Assembly (NCBI RefSeq): GCF_022008365.1
Contig: NZ_JAIRBA010000006.1
Span: 93,529-157,528, forward strand
DNA length: 64,000 nt
Direction: 5' to 3'
Source of the DNA: Aequorivita vitellina
GTDB taxonomy: Bacteria; Bacteroidota; Bacteroidia; Flavobacteriales; Flavobacteriaceae
Shown: positions 17,406 to 27,236 of the stretch, one piece after another
Layout of the letters: the number at the start of each line of letters is the position of its first letter
Position numbering within the stretch: the first letter of the stretch is position 1
Translations under genes and position numbers: made by a program
The notes under the pieces: generated by a model
The model's database searches: none
What the model was told of the DNA's origin: nothing
What the model saw: the letters and a program-made list of their open reading frames with translations, nothing else

Positions 17406-17581
17406 CACGGAAAAATATTTCTGAATAAAATATTCCCAATTTTATAAAATGTGTTTTTGAAATTCGGAAGTTTATTTTATGCTTTTAAATGTTTTAATAA
17501 ACCTAATATATCGTCAAGCAAAACCGTTAAAAAAATTTGCTTCGAACTGGTAAACAGGAAAAATATGTGGAAATAAAAAGC

Positions 17582-19051
17582 TTAATTTTTAACAGGCACA
17601 CGCTTAAAAGTAAACGTTCCATTTGCATCAATTACTTTATAAACCCCAAACGGCGCATCTTCTCTCACTACTAAAAAACTTTCATCGTTTTCTAATTGAT
17701 CGAGGTAGGTCTCGTTTTCGGAGAGGTACGAGAATAAAATTCGGAACAGGTTTACGTTTGTCTTTAGTTTAGTGTCAAATTCGGGGACTTCATTATTGGG
17801 CCATCGTATGGCGAGAGTGGCGGCAAAAATTGAGTTTACAAGCGTGGAATCTTTCACTTTTTGTTTGAGCTCTCCCGTGTAATTAAAACCCACATAACCT
17901 CCGTGATCTGCAACAATAACAATCAATGCCTGCGGATCGTTTTTGGTAATTAAAGTAACCATTTGGCGTAACCACACATTTGCTTTTTCAAGATTTTCAA
18001 TATAATTTTCTCTTTCTTTTTCTTTCCCATCAGAATCGCTTTTTTGAACTGGAATATGGCCAGGCAATATTTTTTCAACAAAATAAAAATTAGATTCGTT
18101 TTTATTCTCCGTAATGGCTTTTTTCATTTCGGCTACAACATCTACGTTTATATCGAATCCACGCGATAAAAAGGAGAGATCTTTATATGAAATAGAACTG
18201 TAATCGTACCCCAATACGGGCCGATTTACAATAATATAAGGCGACTCAATTAACAGCGAGGTTTTGTATCCATTTTTGTTAAAAACCGATACTGCAGCAT
18301 TGTTGCCAGCAATACTTTTTCGCAGCCCATAAGCTTCCTTCGAGCTGGGTTTTGGGTTTTTGTAATAGTGATGCGTCATAGCAAACATCGAACTGTTTGA
18401 AGTAACCGTGTTAGAATAATTGCTTCGGAAATTGGGATAAATCTTGAAATTATGTTCGGTTAAAAAATCTTCAAAAGCACTATTATCCATCGCATAGGGC
18501 GCTTCTTTTAATGTGCTCGCATTGGCGTATCCATCGGGTTGAATAATATACACATTTGGTTTTTTCTTAAAATTAGCTTCCATAATAGTATCGGGAAGTT
18601 GTTTCCATTCGGTAGAAAAATTTAAGTTGTTGGCAACGTAAAAACCCAATTGAAAGGCCACAATCAATGCTAGTAGATATTGCAATAAAACCATTTTCTT
18701 TAAATGCTTTTTAAGTAAAAAAGCAAGTCCGAATACAAGAACGATAACCAAGAGAATTATCTTTTTTTTGGGTCCCAAAATGCTAAAAGTAAGCAAAGAC
18801 GCAAACCCCACTGCATTTGAAATAGTTAGTAACAGCCTATAATTTTTAGCCACAAAAGGTATTTTTTTTGAAGAAATTTTCAAGCAAATATTAACCGCTA
18901 CCGGTACCAAAAGAAAGAACCCTATAAAAAAGAAGAGTTGCGTTAACGAATCTACTAAGGTAAAATTAGAATAGTAATTGTAAAGAAAAGGATAGAGGCC
19001 AGTTGCCAGACCAACAACAACGGGATGCCTCGTACTTAAGCGTTTTGTCAT
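17582..19051 (-). CDS. Membrane-anchored sulfatase/phosphotransferase-like protein
   Basis: 489 residues. About five hydrophobic segments fill residues 10-155 (for example LLVIVLVFGLAFLLKK-like), followed by an alkaline-phosphatase-superfamily domain. Motifs there: YIIQPDGYAN (first metal Asp), SNTVTSNSSMFAM with the likely Thr/Ser nucleophile, and VIVADHGGYVGF (DHG metal site). The layout resembles LtaS-like and phosphoethanolamine transferase proteins that modify cell-surface glycans or lipids; the substrate cannot be told. It stands alone, divergent from dnaK. Confidence 0.8.
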   Translation of the reverse strand: MTKRLSTRHPVVVGLATGLYPFLYNYYSNFTLVDSLTQLFFFIGFFLLVPVAVNICLKISSKKIPFVAKNYRLLLTISNAVGFASLLTFSILGPKKKIILLVIVLVFGLAFLLKKHLKKMVLLQYLLALIVAFQLGFYVANNLNFSTEWKQLPDTIMEANFKKKPNVYIIQPDGYANASTLKEAPYAMDNSAFEDFLTEHNFKIYPNFRSNYSNTVTSNSSMFAMTHHYYKNPKPSSKEAYGLRKSIAGNNAAVSVFNKNGYKTSLLIESPYIIVNRPVLGYDYSSISYKDLSFLSRGFDINVDVVAEMKKAITENKNESNFYFVEKILPGHIPVQKSDSDGKEKERENYIENLEKANVWLRQMVTLITKNDPQALIVIVADHGGYVGFNYTGELKQKVKDSTLVNSIFAATLAIRWPNNEVPEFDTKLKTNVNLFRILFSYLSENETYLDQLENDESFLVVREDAPFGVYKVIDANGTFTFKRVPVKN

Positions 19052-19131
19052 TTCATTTAATTAATACGGAAGTAAAGCTACTAATAAAATTCTGCAACTT
19101 GCATTCTGCCATCCTGTCATAATCGTTCTGC

Positions 19132-19147
19132 TGGCACAATCATTGAC
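19132..19147 (+). promoter_or_regulatory. Sigma-54-like promoter element upstream of dnaK
   Basis: TGGCAC-AATCA-TTGAC matches the -24/-12 pattern TGGCAC-N5-TTGCW with the correct 10-bp spacing between the GG and the -12 position; the only core mismatch is GA for GC. It lies 59 nt upstream of the dnaK ATG. Just upstream (19105-19125) are CTGCCATCC and TGTCATAATCG, which could be an activator or stress-regulator site. No TAnnTTTG box is evident in this gap. Confidence 0.5.
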
Positions 19148-19205
19148 TTATAGAACTCGAAAATAAGAATACAACAATAAACTATAAACAACAAACAATA
19201 ATATT

Positions 19206-21122
19206 ATGAGTAAAATAATTGGAATCGACTTAGGTACAACCAACTCCTGCGTTGCCGTGATGGAAGGTAGCGAGCCAACGGTTATTCCTAATGCCGAAGG
19301 AAAAAGAACAACGCCTTCAGTAATTGCATTTGTGGAAGGTGGCGAAATTAAAGTAGGTGACCCTGCAAAACGTCAGGCTGTTACAAACCCTACAAAAACC
19401 ATCAGCTCTATTAAGAGATTTATGGGAAACAAATTTTCAGAATCTAAAGTAGAGACTGAATATTCATCATATAAAGTGGTAAAAGGCGATAATGATACTG
19501 CCCGTGTAGATATTGATGGTCGTTTATATACACCACAGGAATTGAGCGCCATGATTCTTCAGAAAATGAAGAAAACCGCCGAAGATTATTTAGGACAAGA
19601 CGTGAGCCGTGCGGTAATTACCGTTCCTGCATATTTTAACGACAGTCAGCGTCACGCAACTAAAGAAGCAGGCGAAATTGCCGGTCTTAAAGTAGAACGA
19701 ATTATTAACGAACCAACCGCAGCAGCACTTGCTTACGGTCTTGATAAAAAAGGTACCGACCAAAAAGTGGTGGTATTCGACTTTGGTGGTGGTACGCACG
19801 ACGTTAGTATCCTTGAATTGGGAGATGGCGTTTTTGAAGTACTTTCTACAGACGGTGATACGCACTTGGGTGGTGACGATGTGGACCAGAAAATTATTAA
19901 CTGGTTGGCAGATGAGTTTAAAGCCGAAGAAGATTTTGATCTTCGCAACGACCCAATGGCACTGCAACGTTTAAAAGAGGCTGCCGAAAAAGCAAAAATT
20001 GAGCTTTCTTCTTCAACGCAAACCGAAATTAACTTGCCTTATGTAACGGCTACAGCTAGCGGCCCAAAACACTTGGTTAAAACCTTAACCCGTGCAAAAT
20101 TTGAGCAACTAATTGACGATTTGGTAAAAAGAACAATGAAGCCTTGCGAAACCGCAATGAAAGCTGCAGGTTTAACAAAAAGCGATATAGACGAAGTAAT
20201 TCTTGTAGGTGGTTCTACACGTATTCCTGCAGTTCAGGAAGCTGTTGAAAAATTCTTCGGAAAAAAACCACATAAAGGTGTAAACCCAGACGAGGTAGTT
20301 GCCGTAGGTGCTGCAATTCAAGGTGGTGTTTTAACTGGAGATGTAAAAGATGTACTTCTTTTAGACGTAACCCCACTTTCTTTAGGTATTGAAACAATGG
20401 GTGGTGTAATGACTAAATTAATTGAAGCTAACACTACAATTCCAACTAAGAAAAGCCAAGTATTCTCTACTGCAGCAGACAATCAACCAAGTGTTGAAAT
20501 TCACGTATTGCAAGGTGAGCGCCCAATGGCAAACGACAACAAGACAATTGGTCGTTTCCACTTAGACGGAATTCCACCAGCACAAAGAGGTGTGCCACAA
20601 ATTGAAGTAACGTTTGATATTGATGCCAACGGTATCATTAAAGTAAGCGCTACAGATAAGGCTACTAACAAATCGCAAGACATCCGTATTGAAGCTTCTT
20701 CTGGTTTAACCGAAGATGAAATTAAAAAGATGAAAGCAGATGCGGAAGCAAATGCCGAAAGCGATAAAGCTGCTAAAGAAAAAGTAGATAAATTAAACGA
20801 AGCAGATGGAATGATCTTCCAAACTGAAAAGCAACTTAGCGAATTTGGCGATAAATTATCAGACGATAAAAAGAAACCAATTGAAGAAGCTTTGGAAGAA
20901 CTTAAAAAAGCTTACGAGTCTAAAGATGTTGAAACCATTCAACCCGCTTTAGATAAGATAAACGAAGCTTGGAAAACCGCTTCTGAAGAAATGTACAAAG
21001 CCCAAGCAGAACAGCAAGGCGCCCCAACCGGTGATGCCGGAGCAGGAGCAGAGCAGGGAAGCACAGGCGGCGGCGCAGAAAATAGCGACGTTGAAGATGT
21101 AGATTTTGAAGAGGTGAAGTAA
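19206..21122 (+). CDS. dnaK: Molecular chaperone DnaK (Hsp70)
   Basis: 638 residues, full length. ATPase motifs [18 protein letters not shown] at the N-terminus, [19 protein letters not shown] and [13 protein letters not shown] are intact, followed by the substrate-binding domain ([12 protein letters not shown]) and a helical lid. The C-terminal Gly/Ala-rich linker ends in [11 protein letters not shown], the normal Hsp70 tail. It folds and protects cytosolic proteins with DnaJ/GrpE, whose genes are not here. The gene is monocistronic with its own strong terminator. Confidence 0.98.
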   Translation: MSKIIGIDLGTTNSCVAVMEGSEPTVIPNAEGKRTTPSVIAFVEGGEIKVGDPAKRQAVTNPTKTISSIKRFMGNKFSESKVETEYSSYKVVKGDNDTARVDIDGRLYTPQELSAMILQKMKKTAEDYLGQDVSRAVITVPAYFNDSQRHATKEAGEIAGLKVERIINEPTAAALAYGLDKKGTDQKVVVFDFGGGTHDVSILELGDGVFEVLSTDGDTHLGGDDVDQKIINWLADEFKAEEDFDLRNDPMALQRLKEAAEKAKIELSSSTQTEINLPYVTATASGPKHLVKTLTRAKFEQLIDDLVKRTMKPCETAMKAAGLTKSDIDEVILVGGSTRIPAVQEAVEKFFGKKPHKGVNPDEVVAVGAAIQGGVLTGDVKDVLLLDVTPLSLGIETMGGVMTKLIEANTTIPTKKSQVFSTAADNQPSVEIHVLQGERPMANDNKTIGRFHLDGIPPAQRGVPQIEVTFDIDANGIIKVSATDKATNKSQDIRIEASSGLTEDEIKKMKADAEANAESDKAAKEKVDKLNEADGMIFQTEKQLSEFGDKLSDDKKKPIEEALEELKKAYESKDVETIQPALDKINEAWKTASEEMYKAQAEQQGAPTGDAGAGAEQGSTGGGAENSDVEDVDFEEVK

Positions 21123-21193
21123 GCAGGACGTTGGTTTTGCGCAGCATAGCCTTACGTATCGCTTATACAAGCAAAATTACTATAGCTTAATGC

Positions 21194-21228
21194 AAAAACC
21201 GCAACTTGAAAAGGGTTGCGGTTTTTTT
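21194..21228. terminator. Intrinsic terminator after dnaK, usable from both sides
   Basis: A perfect 12-bp stem, AAAAACCGCAAC (21194-21205) with GTTGCGGTTTTT (21215-21226), a 9-nt loop and a run of seven T. The A run on the left gives a U tract on the other strand, so it should also serve the convergent secreted-protein gene ending at 21253. Confidence 0.9.
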
Positions 21229-21252
21229 ATTTATAATGGTTTATAGTTCTAT

Positions 21253-22962
21253 CTAATTTTTCAACAGCCTTCCTTTGGAAATAATTTTTCCAGCGTTGCT
21301 AACGGTATAAATATAGACACCGGGAGAAAGATTTTCGGCTATTGACAATTGGAAATTGCTCACGGGTATATTCAATTTTTGTTTAAAAATGCTACGCCCT
21401 TGCAGGTCTATAAAATCAATTTGATCAAATTGTACATTCGTGGGAGCCGTGAAATTTACAAAATGCCCAGCAGGATTTGGATATACCGCAATCGATACAA
21501 GTTGCTGATTTCCTATGGCCAATAAACCACCTAATTCTACGGCACCAATATCTGCATGTCCATCCACCACAGGAATGGACGGATCTGCCGCATCAACAGC
21601 ATCTGAGGTTGCAGTAGGATAACAAAATAGGGGATTAGTAGGGTCTAAAGATTCCAATTCAGGGTTAGAAAATATATTGTAATACACATCAGAATCTATT
21701 CCGTTATTATTGGTAGTGGCAATTACGCCAACTCCGGCTGGAAGGTTATTGTTTCCAATTCCCATTGCATTGTTATAAAATAGATTGTAAGCTACAAATT
21801 GCGGCTGGGGGTCGCCCTCTGAGTGGATTGCATATCCCGAATTATACGCAATAATATTCGAATTTATTTTTGGGTTGGGTTCAAAGAAATCGCTATCGTA
21901 AATACCTATTCCGTGACGCGTATTAAAAATAGTATTGTTGGTTACGTTTGGCTGTCCGCCAACAACAAAAATACCTGAGCTAAATGTCGCGTCCGAAACA
22001 TTAAAGACTATGTTTCGGTATATATCAATACTAGACCAATTTTGAATTCCATAAATACCCACATTGTAAATTTTATTATGTCTTACCACAGCGTGCTCTA
22101 CATTTACACTAACTGCAATACCTATTTGTGCGATATTAAAAATTTCATTCTCTTCAATAATAATACTGTTTAGATTATCTGAACCGGCTGTTATTCCGCC
22201 ACGGCAATCATAAATCTTGTTATTGCTTATGTTGGCAGCGCCCGATTCATAAACCCTAATCCCTCGTTCTTCCGTATGGCGAATTTCATTATTGGTAATG
22301 GTAACATTTCCATCATAAACCGTTACTAAACCATCATTTTGTGAATTTTCTTCCATCCCGTATTCTATTATGCAGTAGTTAAGAATTGAATTGGTATTTC
22401 CATAAAATGAAATGTTCCCCCAGTCCTTATTTGTTGGGAAATTGGCATTCGATGTAAATCTTATATAATTTGTTTCGTTTCCGTCTGCAATTAAAGTTCC
22501 TTCAACATATATAGTGTAATAACCGTCAAATTTTATTTCGGTACCAGGGTCTATTGTTAAGATTTCCCCTGTTGGCACAAAAATATCGCCAACTACTTTA
22601 TAAACTGAATTACTATTCAACGTACCAGTAATTTCGCCCGAAATTTCTTGAACATTTACTGAAGATAAAGTAACATCATCCAGAGTGATATTTCCGTTTA
22701 GAAAAACCTCCATCAATTCGTAAGTCTGGTAACCAGCCTGCTCAAAAATCACATTATATACCCCATTTTCTACTGTTGTAGAATACGCGCCATTTACAAT
22801 TGGATTTATTTGGTTGAAAACCGCTCCGGGGGAGACAGGTGAAAAAGTAATTGTAATATTTTCTGAATTGGAATTATTGTCGAGAAATGCATTGCCTGCT
22901 ACATTGGCCGCTTGAACTCCGGATGAAATGATAAGAGATAAAATAATTAAAAAAGACTTCAT
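21253..22962 (-). CDS. Secreted right-handed beta-helix protein with T9SS sorting domain
   Basis: About 569 residues from the ATG at 22962, chosen because MKSFLIILSLIISSGVQA is a clean signal peptide; an in-frame extension to 22989 is unlikely. The middle (about 130-470) has parallel beta-helix repeats with recurring N-x-I/NN-I patterns (IIEENEIFNIAQIGIAV, NVTNNTIFNTRHGIGIYD). The last about 80 residues form a Por-type sorting domain (VSIAVYPNPAGHFVNF to SKGRLLKN), so export by type IX secretion and surface attachment are expected. Such helices often bind or cut polysaccharide, but no catalytic set is recognisable. Confidence 0.88.
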   Translation of the reverse strand: MKSFLIILSLIISSGVQAANVAGNAFLDNNSNSENITITFSPVSPGAVFNQINPIVNGAYSTTVENGVYNVIFEQAGYQTYELMEVFLNGNITLDDVTLSSVNVQEISGEITGTLNSNSVYKVVGDIFVPTGEILTIDPGTEIKFDGYYTIYVEGTLIADGNETNYIRFTSNANFPTNKDWGNISFYGNTNSILNYCIIEYGMEENSQNDGLVTVYDGNVTITNNEIRHTEERGIRVYESGAANISNNKIYDCRGGITAGSDNLNSIIIEENEIFNIAQIGIAVSVNVEHAVVRHNKIYNVGIYGIQNWSSIDIYRNIVFNVSDATFSSGIFVVGGQPNVTNNTIFNTRHGIGIYDSDFFEPNPKINSNIIAYNSGYAIHSEGDPQPQFVAYNLFYNNAMGIGNNNLPAGVGVIATTNNNGIDSDVYYNIFSNPELESLDPTNPLFCYPTATSDAVDAADPSIPVVDGHADIGAVELGGLLAIGNQQLVSIAVYPNPAGHFVNFTAPTNVQFDQIDFIDLQGRSIFKQKLNIPVSNFQLSIAENLSPGVYIYTVSNAGKIISKGRLLKN

Positions 22963-23247
22963 ATTATCTGGGTTTATAATTAGATACAAGTACTGTGGAA
23001 AGTTGCGTAAATTTTAAGATTTTCGAAAATTTGATTAACAATTCTTATAAATATAACACATTAACTATTAAAAATTTCGATTCGATGTAGATTAAATTTT
23101 TAAGTGCAGATAACTAATAGTATATATAATCGAAAGTTGGTTTGGAAATCAAAATAATTTAGAAGTAAACCATTACTTCATAATTGCAGTATTTTTCAAA
23201 ATAGAAATCCTAATGCAATTTGATTATCTTTCTTCAAAATAAAAAAA

Positions 23248-24102
23248 ATGGATAACCTTTCAACCATCATTCTTGCCGGATCACTAATCGTTATTATGTT
23301 GGGCATGGGGCTCACCCTGCAAAGCACAGATTTTAAAAGAATATTTCGCTATCCAAAAGCTATATTTATTGGGTTGACCAATCAATTAATCCTTTTGCCG
23401 CTCGTTGGTTTTGGTATTACGCTCCTTTTCCCAATGCAACCCGAAATTGCAATAGGAGTTATCATTTTGGCAGCTTGTCCAGGCGGACCTACTTCAAATT
23501 TAATTTCGCATTTGGCAAAAGCAGACTTGGCACTTTCAGTCACACTTACCGCCTTTAGTAGTTTAATAACCATTTTAACAATTCCATTTATTGTAAACTT
23601 TGGTTTGGAGTATTTTTTGGGTGTTGGTCAAGTGGTGGAACTGAATGTACTTTCAACGATAGTCCAAATTTTTGTAATCGTAGTTATACCTATTATTATT
23701 GGAATGTTGGTGCGTAGCTACAAACCAAGTTTTGCCAACAACATGGCAAAGCCTGTACGTATCGCGTCTGGCGCGGTATTGGCATTGATAATTATTGGTT
23801 TGGTAATTAAAGAACGAGCTAACTTTGTCTCTTATTTTGAACAGGCAGGAATTGCAGCATTGGCATTAAATGTGGTAACTATGGTATTGGGTTATTTTTC
23901 GGCAAAATTGTTTGGATTGGGCAAAGCGGCTGCACGTTCCATAGCTATTGAATCGGGAATTCAAAATGGTACCTTGGCAATTACAATTGCAGTGGTCCTG
24001 CTGCATAATGCTTCCTTTGCAATTGTACCGGCAGTGTATAGTTTATTAATGTTTGTAACCGGAGGCGTGCTAATTTATTTTTTTAATCGGGAAGCTAAAT
24101 AA
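23248..24102 (+). CDS. BASS-family bile acid:sodium symporter-like transporter
   Basis: 284 residues with about nine to ten hydrophobic helices. Family motifs: GMGLTLQSTDFKRIF in the first repeat, ILAACPGGPTSNLISHLAKAD with the Na-site CPGG turn, and AIESGIQNGTLAITIAV in the second repeat. BASS proteins carry organic anions such as bile acids, pantoate or 2-keto acids with sodium across the inner membrane; the substrate here is unknown. It stands alone, with AT-rich upstream DNA. Confidence 0.9.
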   Translation: MDNLSTIILAGSLIVIMLGMGLTLQSTDFKRIFRYPKAIFIGLTNQLILLPLVGFGITLLFPMQPEIAIGVIILAACPGGPTSNLISHLAKADLALSVTLTAFSSLITILTIPFIVNFGLEYFLGVGQVVELNVLSTIVQIFVIVVIPIIIGMLVRSYKPSFANNMAKPVRIASGAVLALIIIGLVIKERANFVSYFEQAGIAALALNVVTMVLGYFSAKLFGLGKAAARSIAIESGIQNGTLAITIAVVLLHNASFAIVPAVYSLLMFVTGGVLIYFFNREAK

Positions 24103-24182
24103 ATTTTTTATTAGCGGTTTTGGGAATTCACCTTTCCAGAAAATTGTAGATTTTGCGGTCTATTTCAATAGCTGGCAAAAGA

Positions 24183-24206
24183 AAAGCGGCCAATTAAGGC
24201 CGCTTT
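24183..24206 (-). terminator. Terminator for the LRR gene
   Basis: A perfect 9-bp stem, AAAGCGGCC (24183-24191) with GGCCGCTTT (24198-24206) and a 6-nt loop. On the minus strand it is followed by TTCTTTT, and it lies 30 nt past the stop of the LRR gene. It may also stop read-through from the convergent transporter gene. Confidence 0.75.
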
Positions 24207-24235
24207 CCGGAAGTGAGGGATTTTGAGGTATTGAG

Positions 24236-24949
24236 TTAATCTACGTTTTCATCCCCCTCCAAAGCGATTATATGTTCACTAGGGTTACGTTGTATGGGTG
24301 AGTTTAATAAATTTAATTTTGAGCCCGTATTTGAAAGTACCATTACCGAAAAATCATCCGGATTGGTAAATTCGTTTTCTGCAACTACCAGTTCTCGCAA
24401 GTATGGACAGTTTGCTAATCCTTTGGGCAAGGCGCCCGTTAAATTGTTATCAAACACATTAAAAACTTCAATTTCTTTCAGATTTGTAACGCTTTCTGGC
24501 ACAACACCAGTTAATTGATTACTGCTTAAATGCAGCTGTTTTAATTTTGTTAATTGCCCCAACGACTCGGGAATAGTACCGCTAAGCGAAGTAGCATTTA
24601 GTGCTAAAACCTCTAGATTACTTAGGTTACCCAACTCATTGGGAAGTGTGCCTCCAATAGGATTAAACGATAATTCTAAACGTTGTAAGCTTAAAAGATG
24701 TCCTAAAGAAGCAGGAAGGGTACCACTCAAGTTATTAAAGTGTAATTCAATAGCAATAACCTTGTTATTTGCCACCGTTATTCCGTGCCAAGTTGCTACT
24801 GGAGCATTAAGGTCCCATTTCATATTCCACTTTTGGCCATTGGTTGATGAATAAAGGTCTAAGAGAATTTCTTTGTCTTGTTTGCTAATTTCTGCCACCG
24901 CTATAGATGCAATAAATAAGAAAAAGCAAGTGAGGATTGTCGTTTTCAT
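24236..24949 (-). CDS. Secreted leucine-rich-repeat protein, plant-type repeats
   Basis: 237 residues with signal peptide MKTTILTCFFLFIASIAVA. An N-terminal cap (residues 20-65, KEILLDLYSSTNGQKWN and a W-HGI segment) resembles that of plant receptor LRRs. About five 24-residue repeats follow with the xLxGxIPxxLGxLxxL pattern (NNLSGTLPASLGHLLSLQ, ATSLSGTIPESLGQLTKLK). No sorting domain or membrane anchor is seen, so periplasmic or free secretion is likely. LRRs bind protein or carbohydrate; the partner is unknown. The gene is monocistronic. Confidence 0.88.
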   Translation of the reverse strand: MKTTILTCFFLFIASIAVAEISKQDKEILLDLYSSTNGQKWNMKWDLNAPVATWHGITVANNKVIAIELHFNNLSGTLPASLGHLLSLQRLELSFNPIGGTLPNELGNLSNLEVLALNATSLSGTIPESLGQLTKLKQLHLSSNQLTGVVPESVTNLKEIEVFNVFDNNLTGALPKGLANCPYLRELVVAENEFTNPDDFSVMVLSNTGSKLNLLNSPIQRNPSEHIIALEGDENVD

Positions 24950-25036
24950 AAGCAGGTGTTTTAAATATTAAGGCATTGTAAAATAACGCGAATTGAAGTT
25001 AAAACACAAATTTATTCGATGAAATGCACAAATTTT

Positions 25037-25684
25037 TTAAAATTGTTCTGAAATTTTTAATAAAGAGGCTTTGTTTACCTCGTGAATACCTTCAAAAACT
25101 TCAATCTTTAAGCGGTCTTTAAAAAGATTGCTGCCTTTTAGGTGTTCTTCGGTTTTTCGCGCTTCGGTAATATATTCATCTTTATTACCGTAAAGGTAAA
25201 TTACCTGTGCATTGTTTCTTAAAAAATCGAAATCCTTAGGTTGCAATTCATTTGGAATGCCACCAGAATGTAAAACCAATTTATTGCATTGTAATTTTCG
25301 TCTGGCTACCCATCGCGTAGCAATAGAAACCCCTTGCGAATATCCCATAACGATAAGGTTGGGAATGAGACCCGACAGTTCCTTTTCAAAAACAGCATCC
25401 ACAAAATTGAGAATATTTTGAGTTTCCGTAACCGTATTTTCGCGGGTAAGCCAAGAAGCACCCACGTGTTTAAACTTTTTGTCCTGATAGTATTTTGAAG
25501 GAGCCTGCGGTGCAATTATGTAATTTTCCTCGGCATCCAATTCAGAAAAATAATTGATAAAATATTTGCTCAAATACCCCATTCCGTGAAAAACCATCCA
25601 AACGTTCTTCGTCTTGTTGGTTAATTTATTTAAAGTGTGGTAACTGTTCGTACTTGTATACGAAACCTCTTTTTCAATGCTCAT
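25037..25684 (-). CDS. Alpha/beta hydrolase, carboxylesterase/phospholipase type
   Basis: 215 residues, no signal peptide. VWMVFHGMGYLSKYF gives the oxyanion region (HGMG), VMGYSQGVSIATRW the nucleophile elbow (GYSQG), YLYGNKDEYI the acid, and EGIHEVN the His. This is the GXSXG layout of the carboxylesterase/lysophospholipase group of serine hydrolases. It is divergent from the menaquinone genes (45 nt between starts), but it lacks the typical MenH features, so the neighbourhood does not define its substrate. Confidence 0.85.
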   Translation of the reverse strand: MSIEKEVSYTSTNSYHTLNKLTNKTKNVWMVFHGMGYLSKYFINYFSELDAEENYIIAPQAPSKYYQDKKFKHVGASWLTRENTVTETQNILNFVDAVFEKELSGLIPNLIVMGYSQGVSIATRWVARRKLQCNKLVLHSGGIPNELQPKDFDFLRNNAQVIYLYGNKDEYITEARKTEEHLKGSNLFKDRLKIEVFEGIHEVNKASLLKISEQF

Positions 25685-25729
25685 TTTGTTAGATTCAATT
25701 TTGTACTTTTACAAATGTAAACCAATACA

Positions 25730-26152
25730 ATGAAGTACACCAAACAAGAAATTTTGGCCGCTTGTAATAAAATGAGCCAGAATACCCTAATGGAAACCTT
25801 AAACATAGAATTCACCGAAATAGGCGATGATTTTCTGGTGGCCAGAATGCCCGTAACCCCAAGAGTGCATCAGCCCGATGGCGTTTTACACGGGGGCGCT
25901 TCTGTGGCTTTGGCAGAAAGTGTGGGCAGTGCGGGGGCGTATTTTTTTTTAAATTCGGAAGAAGTAATGATTCGCGGAATTGAAATTGCTGCCAATCACG
26001 TTAAAAGTGTGCGCGACGGCTACGTTTACGCTAACGCTAGTATAATTCATAAAGGCAGAACAACCCAACTTTGGCAAATAAAAATAACTAATAACGATGG
26101 CGCACTGGTCTCTCTCGTTAAACTTACAACACTTACTTTACCCAAAAAATAA
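25730..26152 (+). CDS. menI: Hotdog-fold thioesterase, likely DHNA-CoA hydrolase
   Basis: 140 residues of the PaaI/MenI hotdog group. MNTLNIEFTEIGDD-like start, then VHQPDGVLHGGASVALAES, the classic HGGxxxxLAES active-site stretch in which the Glu after LA is catalytic. It starts 3 nt before menF and is followed by menD, so hydrolysis of 1,4-dihydroxy-2-naphthoyl-CoA in menaquinone synthesis is the likely role. The symbol rests on this context; the fold is certain, the substrate inferred. Confidence 0.82.
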   Translation: MKYTKQEILAACNKMSQNTLMETLNIEFTEIGDDFLVARMPVTPRVHQPDGVLHGGASVALAESVGSAGAYFFLNSEEVMIRGIEIAANHVKSVRDGYVYANASIIHKGRTTQLWQIKITNNDGALVSLVKLTTLTLPKK

Positions 26153-26154
26153 TA

Positions 26155-27219
26155 ATGGACCTACAGCTTTTTACCCAAAAAATTTCAGACCATTTAAAAG
26201 AGGAACTGCCATTCGTCCTCTATGCGCGGCCACAGCAAAACACCATTTCTGCCTTGCTGCAAAAATCAAAAACGCTTTTTAAAATTGATGAATTGGCCAC
26301 AAACGGGTTTGTATTGGCGCCTTTCGAATACGAAAACACGGCTTGTTTTATTCCAGAGAGCGACTCAGAAAAAATTGAAACAGAACTACAAAACCCTTCC
26401 GTTGAATTGAAGTCGTTGGAAATTGCCGAAAATGATACTGAAAAAGACGAATATACAACTCTAGTTTCTAAGGTTATCGACAATATAAAATATCGAAAGG
26501 CGAAGAAAATAGTGGTTTCGCGCTCAAAAGATTTTCACTTAAACAAATTTTCTTTCGGCACACTATTAACTAGTTTGTTTTCCACATATCCCCAAGCTTT
26601 TAGATATATTTGGTATCATCCGCAAACCGGTCTTTGGTGCGGTGCTACCCCCGAAACCTTGGTTCAGGTTGAAAATAATACTTTTAAAACCATGGCTTTG
26701 GCAGGAACGCAACCTTATACAAACAACGAAGTAGTTTGGGGTCCAAAGGAACTAGACGAACAACAATTGGTTACCGATGCCATTACCACCAGTTTGCAAC
26801 GTGTAACTTCTATATTAAAAGTTTCAAATCCGCATACGCACCGTGCAGGGTCGCTACTTCACCTTAGAACCGATATATCGGGCGTTTTAAAAAATGGCAA
26901 AACAACTTTAACAAAAATTGCTGCCGCGCTCCATCCCACTCCCGCAATATGCGGAGCTCCAAAAAAGTTTGCCAAGGAATTTATTCTTGAAAACGAAGGT
27001 TACAACCGTGCGTTTTACACCGGATTTTTAGGGCCAATCCAAGACAACGGTGCCTCCGCATCGCTTATGGTAAACCTGCGTTGCATGCAAATTGAAAACA
27101 ACACGGCTCACCTCTTTGTGGGTGGCGGAATAACCATTGGCTCCAAACCTTTGGAAGAATGGCAGGAAACGCAAAATAAAATGCAAACCATGCTACAAGT
27201 ATTAACGCCAATGCTGTAA
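26155..27219 (+). CDS. menF: Isochorismate synthase (chorismate-binding enzyme)
   Basis: 354 residues with the chorismate-binding C-terminal domain: RKAKKIVVSRSK, GLWCGATPETLVQVE, KTMALAGTQPY, LHPTPAICGAPKKFAKEFI and the final FVGGGITIGSKPLEEWQET. It converts chorismate to isochorismate for menaquinone. It is somewhat short compared with E. coli MenF, mainly in the N-terminal part. Position between menI-like and menD genes (3 nt and 31 nt away) supports MenF over anthranilate or salicylate synthase. Confidence 0.93.
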   Translation: MDLQLFTQKISDHLKEELPFVLYARPQQNTISALLQKSKTLFKIDELATNGFVLAPFEYENTACFIPESDSEKIETELQNPSVELKSLEIAENDTEKDEYTTLVSKVIDNIKYRKAKKIVVSRSKDFHLNKFSFGTLLTSLFSTYPQAFRYIWYHPQTGLWCGATPETLVQVENNTFKTMALAGTQPYTNNEVVWGPKELDEQQLVTDAITTSLQRVTSILKVSNPHTHRAGSLLHLRTDISGVLKNGKTTLTKIAAALHPTPAICGAPKKFAKEFILENEGYNRAFYTGFLGPIQDNGASASLMVNLRCMQIENNTAHLFVGGGITIGSKPLEEWQETQNKMQTMLQVLTPML

Positions 27220-27236
27220 TATTTTCGGCGTCTTCG

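Noticed and set aside
19052..19205. CIRCE element upstream of dnaK
   Set aside because: No TTAGCACTC-N9-GAGTGCTAA inverted repeat is present.
25037..25684. MenH (SHCHC synthase)
   Set aside because: An alpha/beta hydrolase beside men genes is tempting, but it is divergent and the motifs fit carboxylesterase/lysophospholipase better.
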